Shown here in pieces: positions 1-5,072 of a stretch of DNA of 5,072 nucleotides; position 1 is the first letter of the stretch, and every line of letters begins with the position of its first letter. Both the position numbers and the translations under genes were made by a program. The stretch comes from CAZJBP01 sp964544115 (GTDB taxonomy: Bacteria; Verrucomicrobiota; Kiritimatiellia; UBA8416; JADHWI01): positions 1 through 5,072 of the forward strand of contig CAZJBP010000225.1 of assembly GCA_964544115.1 (NCBI GenBank). Direction: 5' to 3'. Below the pieces are notes generated by a model, which ran no database searches, was not told the DNA's origin, and was given only the letters and a program-made list of their open reading frames with translations.

Positions 1-1607
1 GCGACGTGCAGAAGTGCATTCGCACGGGCGATATCGAATCGGTGGGCGACGCGTCTCATCTGACGTTCTTCGAGATGCTGGGCAACTGGTCGCTTGGCGA
101 CTACTTCAAGGAAGAGGCCATCCGCTGGTCGTTCGAGTTCCTGACCTCCAAGGAATACCTGGGGTTCAGGCGCGAGCAGCTCCACGTGACCGTGTTCTGC
201 GGGAACGAGACGGTGCCGATGGACGAGGAGGCGATTCGCATCTGGGAGAGCCTCGGCATTCCGCGCGACCGCATTTACGCGCTTCCCATGGAGGATAACT
301 GGTGGGGGCCGGCCGGCGAGACCGGGCCGTGCGGGCCGGACACGGAGATGTTCATCGACACCGGAAAGGCGGCGTGCTCGAGCGCCTGCCGGCCTGGCTG
401 CAAGTGCGGCAGGTTCTTCGAGATCTGGAACGACGTCTTCATGCAGTATCGGAAGACCGCCGAGGGCGCGTACGAGCCGCTGGGCCAGCGCAACGTGGAC
501 ACCGGCATGGGCATCGAGAGAACGGTGGCGATGCTTCAGGGGCACACCTCGGTGTTTGAAACCGAGCTGTTTGCGCCGGTGTTCGCCGCGATCGAGGCGG
601 GGTGCGGCCGGAAGGCCGACGCCGATGCGGCGACGACGCGCGCCTTCCGCGTGGTTGCTGACCATCTCCGCAGTTCTGTCTTCATTCTCGGGGACGAGCG
701 CGGCGTAACGCCGAGCAACCTGGGCCAGGGCTATGTGCTGCGCCGCCTGATCCGGCGCGCAGTGCGCTACGCGATGCAGCTGGGGTTGTCAACGGGCTTC
801 ACGAAGCCGATTGCCACCAGCGTCATCGAAGGCTATCGGAAGAGCTATCCGGAGCTGGAGCGCAACGCGGCTCGGATCCTTGACGAGTTGACAGCGGAGG
901 AGGCCCGCTTTGAGCAGACGCTCAGCCGCGGGACGGTTGAGCTGGGCAAGTCCCTGGAGCAGCTCAAGGCGCACGGCCAGACCGTGCTGTCGGGGCGCGT
1001 GGCGTTCCGGCTCTTCGATACCTACGGGTTCCCTGTGGAGTTCACCGAGGAGATCTGCGCCGAGCAGGGCCTGACCGTCGATCGCGAGGGGTTCACGACG
1101 GCGTTCGAGAAGCACCGCGAGGTTTCCAAGCAGGGAGTGGATAAGGCGTTCAAGGGCGGCCTGGCGGATCATTCGGACGCGACGACCAAGCTCCACACCG
1201 CCACGCACCTTCTGCACCGCAGCCTCCAAAAGGTTCTGGGCGACCACGTGAAGCAAAAGGGCTCGAACATCACGGCCGACCGGCTTCGATTCGACTTCGC
1301 GCACCCGGACAAGATGACCGCCGAGCAGATCGCGCAGGTCGAAGGCATTGTCAACGAGGTCATCGGCAAGGATCTGCCGGTTACCGTGGAAATGATGTCG
1401 GTTGAACAGGCCCAGTCCGGTGGCGCCACGGCCCTCTTCACGGCCAAGTATGGCGAGCAGGTCAAGGTCTACAGCATCGGCGACTTCTCGAAGGAGGTCT
1501 GCGGAGGGCCACACGTGAGCCGCACTGGCGAACTCGGCCGGTTCCGCATCCAGAAAGAGGAGTCCTCGAGCAGCGGCGTGCGCCGCATTCGTGCGGTGCT
1601 GGAGTAG
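1..1607 (+). CDS. alaS: Alanine--tRNA ligase, compact form, 5'-truncated by the window edge
   Basis: This cytoplasmic class II synthetase charges tRNA-Ala with alanine and clears mischarged Ser/Gly. The first whole codon is at position 3; 534 residues are visible, and about 60 N-terminal residues should lie upstream, judged from where QKC falls in E. coli AlaRS. The GTG at 6 is an internal valine, not a start. Visible landmarks are QKCIRTGD and TFFEMLGNWSLGDYFK (catalytic core), EIWNDVFMQ, DTGMGIERT (motif 3 region, about 498-524) and RRLIRRAVRYA. The editing domain has HTATH (His codons 1194 and 1206) and CGGPH (Cys 1500, His 1512), so all four metal ligands are intact. Only 59 codons separate DTYGFP (1017) from HTATH, so the beta-barrel insert of full-length enzymes is absent. 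The protein stops after GVRRIRAVLE, before any C-Ala domain. A Cys cluster CX3CX3CXC (codons 375, 387, 399, 405) precedes EIWN. Short AlaRS of this plan, about 590-600 residues, is known from spirochaetes. Identity is very secure. Confidence 0.97.
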   Translation, partial: DVQKCIRTGDIESVGDASHLTFFEMLGNWSLGDYFKEEAIRWSFEFLTSKEYLGFRREQLHVTVFCGNETVPMDEEAIRIWESLGIPRDRIYALPMEDNWWGPAGETGPCGPDTEMFIDTGKAACSSACRPGCKCGRFFEIWNDVFMQYRKTAEGAYEPLGQRNVDTGMGIERTVAMLQGHTSVFETELFAPVFAAIEAGCGRKADADAATTRAFRVVADHLRSSVFILGDERGVTPSNLGQGYVLRRLIRRAVRYAMQLGLSTGFTKPIATSVIEGYRKSYPELERNAARILDELTAEEARFEQTLSRGTVELGKSLEQLKAHGQTVLSGRVAFRLFDTYGFPVEFTEEICAEQGLTVDREGFTTAFEKHREVSKQGVDKAFKGGLADHSDATTKLHTATHLLHRSLQKVLGDHVKQKGSNITADRLRFDFAHPDKMTAEQIAQVEGIVNEVIGKDLPVTVEMMSVEQAQSGGATALFTAKYGEQVKVYSIGDFSKEVCGGPHVSRTGELGRFRIQKEESSSSGVRRIRAVLE

Positions 1608-1644
1608 GGGGCCGCTCTGGGCCCTGAGCGTCGTCCGGCGTTTC

Positions 1645-1746
1645 GAGATCCCTCGCCGTGCTCGGGATGACGCGGCCTGTGGGTGCGGCCACGATTCGTG
1701 CGCCCTTCCGCGCCGCTGGTCATCCCGTGCGTCAGCGAGGGATCTC
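1645..1746. repeat. Inverted pair of REP-like palindromic repeats (BIME-like)
   Basis: Two related units face each other, at 1645-1671 and 1719-1746, separated by 47 bases. Pairing across the units is perfect for 12 bp (1645-1656 with 1735-1746) and again for 9 bp (1663-1671 with 1719-1727), with a mismatched centre. Each unit also carries its own short hairpin of ATCCC and GGGAT (1648-1652 with 1664-1668; 1722-1726 with 1739-1743). The core resembles the 'gagatccctcg...cgggatgac' type of dispersed intergenic repeat that I recall from many bacterial genomes. It sits 37 bases after the alaS stop. A transcript would form a strong stem, but no T-run follows, so a classic intrinsic terminator is not shown. 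Family membership is inferred from memory. Confidence 0.8.
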
Positions 1747-1809
1747 ATCCCGCAGCGAACAGCCCGCTGCCGCTTGCATCCGGCGCGTCAATCCGCTACA
1801 CCATCGCCC

Positions 1810-2193
1810 ATGGCAGCGCAACCTGAACGCATCCAGTGTCCCGCGTGCGGAGAGAACAGCGTCCTCAAGCGGCAGCCGATCTACGACGACAACTTCCGGA
1901 AAACGGGCGAGAAGCTGAGCTGTGCCGCCTGCGGGCACCGCTTCGCCGATGAAGCCGGGGTGGTCGCCAAGGCGCCCAAGCGGCCGTCGATCTTTGACGA
2001 TGACGAGCCTGCGCCGGCGCTCAAGATCTTCGCCGAGGACGAGCGGCAGCGCTGCTGCCGGTACTGCCGCCACTACATCGTCAATCCCTTCACGCAGCGT
2101 TGCGCCTTCCACAACAAACTCGTTGAAGCCACCGACAGCTGCGATCGCTTCGACCGCAAACCCGACCCCGGGAAGACAGGAACTGGTTCATAG
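1810..2193 (+). CDS. Small two-module zinc-ribbon / Cys-His metal-binding protein, function unknown
   Basis: This is a 127-residue soluble protein with no signal peptide or membrane segment. Module 1 is a four-Cys zinc ribbon: C10-P-A-C13-G and C38-A-A-C41-G, with a 24-residue loop. An acidic, proline-rich linker follows (SIFDDDEPAPALKIFAEDE, about 60-78). Module 2 is C83-x2-C86-x-H88, C98-x2-H101, C111-x2-F, the CxxC...CxxH...C..F pattern seen in several small zinc or Fe-S proteins. The ATG at 1810 is chosen because zinc-ribbon homology begins a few residues later. The open frame continues upstream to 1591, but that part crosses the alaS stop and the inverted repeat and looks non-coding. No Shine-Dalgarno sequence is visible before 1810. 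The protein could act in transcription, RNA binding or metal handling; nothing here decides. From memory, similar proteins occur in PVC-group genomes. The CDS call is strong and the function is unknown. Confidence 0.85.
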   Translation: MAAQPERIQCPACGENSVLKRQPIYDDNFRKTGEKLSCAACGHRFADEAGVVAKAPKRPSIFDDDEPAPALKIFAEDERQRCCRYCRHYIVNPFTQRCAFHNKLVEATDSCDRFDRKPDPGKTGTGS

Positions 2194-2215
2194 TCCTGAG
2201 TCACGACGAGACAAC

Positions 2216-2236
2216 AGGGACAAGAGTAGGGACAAG
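2216..2236 (+). repeat. Short 9-bp direct repeat before the secreted-protein gene
   Basis: The nonamer agggacaag occurs at 2216-2224 and again at 2228-2236, a 12-base period. The second copy overlaps the proposed GTG start at 2236 and supplies an AGGGA only three bases before it. It may be chance in a short intergenic stretch, or it may provide alternative ribosome-binding positions. Confidence 0.4.
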
Positions 2237-3215
2237 TGACAGGTGAAGTGTCCTCCTGTGTCAGTGCCGGGGCGTGTAGATGTTTGGTTCTTTTCTGCAT
2301 CTGCGCTCTCGGCATGGGTGCGTCATCGGCATTTACGATTGGCAAGGCCCGACTGACCTTTCGTGTGGTGAATGAAGACGGTCAACCCGTCCCGACCGCG
2401 TCAGTGCGCGGTTACTTCGAGAATCCTCGGGCAGCAGACTACGCCGGCGACATCTTCGACAAACGCACCGACCGGAACGGTGAGGCCGTTGCGAAGGGCG
2501 CAGTGTTTGGTTTTGTCGAGGGCTGGGTGCTCTGCGACAGACACTACAAGACCAGTTACAGGTTCGCGAACCCTCACGCGCCCAAGTCTGCGGGTCAACC
2601 GAACGCATGGCCTGAATGGGTGGCCACCAACACCGTTGTCCTCAAACGCATCCGCAACCCGGTGCCGATGTATGTGAAGAAGATCGATGGGCCGTTTCCC
2701 GCAAGGGATGTGTTTGTGGGATATGATATGGTGACTGGCGACTGGATGCCGCCGTATGGACGTGGACGGGAGACGGACATGGAAGTCCGCTATTCGCAGA
2801 TCGTGATCAGCACGAATCGGCTAGGCGACCCGATGGAATCCGATGGTACTTTGGTTCTCAGATTCTCCCGCGACGGAGACGGCATTCTTCAATCGTTCCT
2901 CGACACGACATCGGGTAGTGCATACCAAACACTCTATGCAGCACCTGCNNNNNNNNNNCATATCGTCGACGTCGAACCATTGGGCGTCCTCTTGAAACCA
3001 ATTCGGACCCAAACCACAGTCACTACTTCCGAGTGCGAACGGTCAGAGACGGCAACGGGAACATTATCAAAGCAATGTACGGCAAGTTCATGGGTAGCAT
3101 GTCCGCACAACGCCTTTACTACCTCAACCCCGATGGCACAAGAAATGTGGAATTCGACCCGGAACGCAATTGTTTTGGAGACGACAAAAGAGAAGTGGGT
3201 TCGTTTGCCCCATGA
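2236..3215 (+). CDS. Exported protein of unknown function, interrupted by the assembly gap
   Basis: I do not recognise a named family. The N-terminus has a plausible Sec signal: a hydrophobic stretch CLVLFCICALGMGASSA with a likely cut after SSA (about residue 32). The next ~90 residues (LTFRVVNEDGQPVPTASVRG ... DIFDKRTDRNGEAVAKG ... GFVEGW) have the VxDxxGxPVxxAxV / TDxxGxxxxKG rhythm of carboxypeptidase-regulatory-like beta-sandwich domains. The pre-gap frame runs to 2948. After the 10 Ns its continuation is low-complexity nonsense, whereas the frame with codons from 2961 reads HYFRVRTVRDGNGNIIKAMYGKF, then LYYLNPDGTRNVEFDPERN, and stops at 3213-3215. A true gap length equal to 2 modulo 3 (8, 11, 14...) would join the two. 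The GTG at 2236 is uncertain; GTG 2248 is an alternative. GC is lower than in neighbours (57% and 50% in two hand-counted 60-base lines, against 67% and 82% in yifB), hinting at different ancestry. It resembles, from memory, secreted proteins of Kiritimatiellae-like genomes. Cargo or surface role is unknown. Confidence 0.75.
2949..2958. other. Assembly gap (10 N)
   Basis: Ten consecutive undetermined bases, the usual placeholder for a scaffold join of unknown size. The coding frame differs on the two sides, so the stated length is almost certainly wrong. Nothing can be said about the missing bases except that, if one gene spans the gap, their number should be 2 modulo 3. Confidence 0.98.
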
Positions 3216-3334
3216 CCACGGAGACGCGCGGCGCATCTCCACGAGAAGGCGGCTTGGGGTATTCACGCTCTCTTCCTTCCTGAAATTCTGGTCTGGATTC
3301 GTCGTCGTCGTTTCGGCTAGGGTCGCGGGGCGGT

Positions 3335-3344
3335 TGTCCGGACA
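3335..3344. promoter_or_regulatory. Perfect 10-bp palindrome upstream of yifB
   Basis: The sequence tgtccggaca is its own reverse complement and ends 17 bases before the yifB ATG. A site here could be an operator, but it matches no regulator box I can name, and a 10-bp palindrome can arise by chance in GC-rich DNA. No convincing -35/-10 pair is visible in the 146-base spacer. Confidence 0.25.
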
Positions 3345-3349
3345 GGGGC

Positions 3350-3359
3350 AGGGGGGGGG
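3350..3359 (+). promoter_or_regulatory. G-tract ribosome-binding region of yifB
   Basis: An A followed by nine consecutive G ends two bases before the ATG at 3362. AGGGGG (3350-3355) lies six bases from the start and could pair with the CCUCC end of 16S rRNA. The tract supports the ATG at 3362 as the start. A homopolymer this long in the ribosome-binding region is also prone to slippage and to sequencing error. Confidence 0.5.
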
Positions 3360-3361
3360 CG

Positions 3362-4903
3362 ATGCTGGCGACGGTTTACTCGGGGGCAGTGTACGGGGTT
3401 GACGCGTACGGGGTGGAGATCGAGGTCAACGCGGCGCCGGCGGGCGATCCGCAGGTCGTGATCGTCGGCCTGCCTGATGTGGCGGTGCGCGAGAGCAAGG
3501 ACCGTGTCTGGACGGCGCTGATCAACTCCGGCTTCCGCGTGCACAACGGCCGCACGACGATCAACCTTGCCCCGGCAGACAAGAAGAAGGAAGGGCCGAT
3601 CTTCGACCTGCCGATCGCGGTGGGGATGATCGCCTCGCAGGGGGAGGAGATCGACCCGGAGCGGCTGTCGGACTTCGCGCTGGTCGGCGAATTGGCCCTC
3701 AGCGGCGAAGTGCGGCGGGTGCGGGGCGTGCTGCCCATTGCCATGTGCGCGCGGGATGAAGGTCGGCGTGGCATCCTGGTGTCCTCGGAGAACGCCGAGG
3801 AAGCGGCGGTGGTCGACGGCCTGGACGTGTACCCGGTGCGCACGCTGCGCGAGGCGGCGGACTTCCTCGCGGGTCACCTCGACATTCAGCCGCTGAAGCT
3901 CGACCTGAACCGCGTCTTCGCCGACGGCCGAGAGTGCCACGAGGACTACGCCGACGTGAAGGGCCAGGAGCAGGCCCGCCGCGCCATCGAGGTCGCCGTC
4001 ACCGGCGGCCACAATTTATTGATGATTGGCCCGCCGGGGACCGGGAAATCGATGCTGGCCAAGCGCATGCCCTCGATTCTTCCCGAGATGACGATCGAGG
4101 AAGCCCTGGAGACCACCAAAATTCACAGCATCGCCGGCACGCTCAAGGCGCACCACGCTCTTGTGGCCCGGCGACCGTTCCGGGCGCCGCATCACACGAT
4201 CTCCGACGCGGGGCTTCTGGGCGGCGGGTCGCATCCGCTGCCGGGTGAGGTGAGCCTCTCCCACCGCGGCGTGCTCTTTCTGGACGAACTGCCCGAGTTC
4301 CACCGGAACGTGCTGGAGGTGCTGCGCCAGCCGCTGGAGGACGGGCGCGTGACCATCTCGCGGGCGGCGGCCACGGTGACGTTCCCGTGCCAGTTCATGC
4401 TCGTTGCGGCGATGAACCCGTGTCCGTGCGGATATTACGGCGACGTCAAGCGCGAGTGCCGCTGCTCCCACAACCAGATCACGAACTACCGCAACCGGAT
4501 CTCGGGGCCGCTGCTGGACCGGATCGACATCCACGTGGAGGTGCCGGCCGTCAATTACCAGGAACTGACCAGCCTGACGCCCGGCGAGTCTTCCGCGCTG
4601 ATGCGCGAGAGAATCGTGCGCGCCCGGGCTCGGCAGCGCGAGCGGTTCCGGCGCCACGGCCGCACGCCCTGCAATGCCGGCATGGGCGCGCGCGAGGTGC
4701 AGGCTCACTGCACGCTGTCGGGAGATGCGCGCGAGCTGATGCGCGTGGCGATGACGGACCTGAACTTCAGCGCGCGGGCCTACGACCGTATCCTCAAGGT
4801 GTCCCGCACCATTGCGGACATGGGCGACCAGGACGTGATCCAGGCCCAGCACGTCAGCGAGGCCATCCAGTACCGCGCCCTCGACCGCCAGAACTGGGTC
4901 TGA
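3362..4903 (+). CDS. yifB: YifB/ComM-family Mg-chelatase-like AAA+ ATPase
   Basis: A complete 513-residue protein, close to the usual ~505-510 of the family. Residues 1-~190 form the ChlI-like domain with a Lon-protease-type fold; the start MLATVYSGAVYGVDAYGVEIEV is typical. The AAA+ core follows: Walker A GPPGTGKS at 223-230, FRAPHHTISDAGLLGGG, Walker B VLFLDEL at 304-310 (D308, E309), then MNPCPCGYYGD from 351. C354, C356, C366 and C368 form the CxC...CxC knuckle characteristic of this family. GPLLDRID starts at 382. The C-terminal Mg-chelatase_C domain contains FSARAYDRILKVSRTIADM from 469. Despite the name the family does not make chlorophyll; ComM is a hexameric helicase that promotes branch migration during integration of DNA in natural transformation, and orthologues are widespread in non-competent bacteria too. 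No dprA, topA or competence gene is in this window. The three-way-junction repeat starts two bases after the stop. Identification is very secure; the cellular role here is inferred. Confidence 0.97.
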   Translation: MLATVYSGAVYGVDAYGVEIEVNAAPAGDPQVVIVGLPDVAVRESKDRVWTALINSGFRVHNGRTTINLAPADKKKEGPIFDLPIAVGMIASQGEEIDPERLSDFALVGELALSGEVRRVRGVLPIAMCARDEGRRGILVSSENAEEAAVVDGLDVYPVRTLREAADFLAGHLDIQPLKLDLNRVFADGRECHEDYADVKGQEQARRAIEVAVTGGHNLLMIGPPGTGKSMLAKRMPSILPEMTIEEALETTKIHSIAGTLKAHHALVARRPFRAPHHTISDAGLLGGGSHPLPGEVSLSHRGVLFLDELPEFHRNVLEVLRQPLEDGRVTISRAAATVTFPCQFMLVAAMNPCPCGYYGDVKRECRCSHNQITNYRNRISGPLLDRIDIHVEVPAVNYQELTSLTPGESSALMRERIVRARARQRERFRRHGRTPCNAGMGAREVQAHCTLSGDARELMRVAMTDLNFSARAYDRILKVSRTIADMGDQDVIQAQHVSEAIQYRALDRQNWV

Positions 4904-4905
4904 CG

Positions 4906-4971
4906 GGGGTACAGCGCGGGCCACGAACGCGCTGCGGCGAACCAGCAGGCTCGTAGCGCCTGCTGTACCCC
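4906..4971. repeat. 66-base inverted-repeat element able to fold as a three-way junction
   Basis: Outer arms ggggta (4906-4911) and tacccc (4966-4971) are complementary and enclose two hairpins: 4912-4918 with 4928-4934 (7 bp, 9-base loop) and 4943-4950 with 4958-4965 (8 bp, 7-base loop), joined by an 8-base linker. Read in opposite orientations, the two halves (4906-4934 and 4943-4971) agree at 22 of 29 positions, so they look like diverged inverted copies of one REP-like unit. Two stem pairs differ yet stay paired (G-C versus A-T, C-G versus G-C), suggesting the fold is maintained. It begins two bases after the yifB stop. No T-run follows, so a rho-independent terminator is not supported, although a 3'-end-stabilising or folding role is possible. 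Confidence 0.75.
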
Positions 4972-5072
4972 GATCTCCGGTTCAAGGCGAAACGACTGCG
5001 CGCGTCTGACGCGGGCGCATCTGTGTTTCATTGCATGTTGCGTCCCCGCGCGGGCCTGCGCCTCGGAGAGGC

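Noticed and set aside
789..1748. 319-residue minus-strand open frame opposite alaS
   Set aside because: It lies antisense to certain AlaRS coding sequence, is Arg/Ala/Leu-rich as expected for a GC-rich shadow frame, and shows no recognisable domain.
1591..1809. Upstream extension of the zinc-ribbon gene to an ATG inside alaS
   Set aside because: The added 73 residues translate the alaS end and the inverted repeat and look like non-coding sequence; zinc-ribbon homology starts after the ATG at 1810.
2959..3402. Continuation of the pre-gap frame as the C-terminus of the exported protein
   Set aside because: Its translation is low-complexity and runs into the yifB start region, whereas the alternative frame gives clear protein-like sequence and a clean stop at 3215.
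3317..4012. 231-residue minus-strand open frame opposite the yifB 5' half
   Set aside because: Antisense shadow of the conserved ChlI-like domain, with no domain signal.
4016..4924. 302-residue minus-strand open frame opposite yifB
   Set aside because: It is antisense to the conserved AAA+ core of YifB and has shadow-like composition with no motif of its own.
4906..4971. Rho-independent terminator of yifB
   Set aside because: The stems are strong but no T-run follows the last arm, so it is described as a structured repeat instead.
4780..5031. 83-residue minus-strand open frame near the right edge
   Set aside because: It overlaps the yifB 3' end and the structured repeat in antisense, with no motif or ribosome-binding site to support it.
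5045..5072. Palindrome cccgcgcggg (5045-5054) and a 5-bp hairpin gcctc/gaggc (5060-5072)
   Set aside because: Short GC-rich self-complementarity is expected by chance at this base composition, and the window ends here, so no terminator or element can be established.

Overview
The window reads as a piece of a GC-rich bacterial chromosome, most likely a metagenome-assembled scaffold because it contains a 10-N gap. It carries four protein-coding genes, all on the + strand. No rRNA, tRNA, CRISPR array, transposase or plasmid/phage gene is visible. The organism cannot be fixed from sequence alone. The compact alanyl-tRNA synthetase, the two-module zinc-ribbon protein and the secreted protein resemble, from memory of such families, genes of the PVC superphylum (Kiritimatiellota, Lentisphaerota or relatives). 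That placement is an inference of low to moderate confidence.

Layout: (1) positions 1-1607 hold the 3' nine-tenths of alaS, a short-form enzyme that keeps all four editing-site metal ligands but lacks the beta-barrel insert and the C-terminal C-Ala domain. (2) 1608-1809 is intergenic and contains a pair of inverted REP-like repeats (1645-1746). (3) 1810-2193 encodes a 127-residue protein with two Cys/His metal-binding modules separated by an acidic linker. (4) 2236-3215 encodes a secreted or exported protein of unknown function, visibly lower in GC than its neighbours. The assembly gap at 2949-2958 interrupts it, and its reading frame changes across the gap, so the gene looks broken in a naive ORF call but is probably intact. 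(5) 3216-3361 is non-coding and ends in a G-rich tract at the ribosome-binding site of the next gene. (6) 3362-4903 encodes a complete YifB/ComM-type AAA+ ATPase. (7) 4906-4971, starting two bases after that gene's stop, can fold into a three-way junction with two hairpins that show compensatory base-pair differences. The remaining 101 bases hold no gene I can support.

The genes do not form an evident pathway. Two are housekeeping or DNA-processing genes (alaS, yifB) and two are lineage-type proteins of unknown function. The same orientation would permit co-transcription of some pairs, but the structured repeats after alaS and after yifB separate the units. I see no convincing new defence or mobile system. 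The most unusual items are the two different paired-repeat elements, the 3'-adjacent three-way junction, and the gap-split secreted protein.
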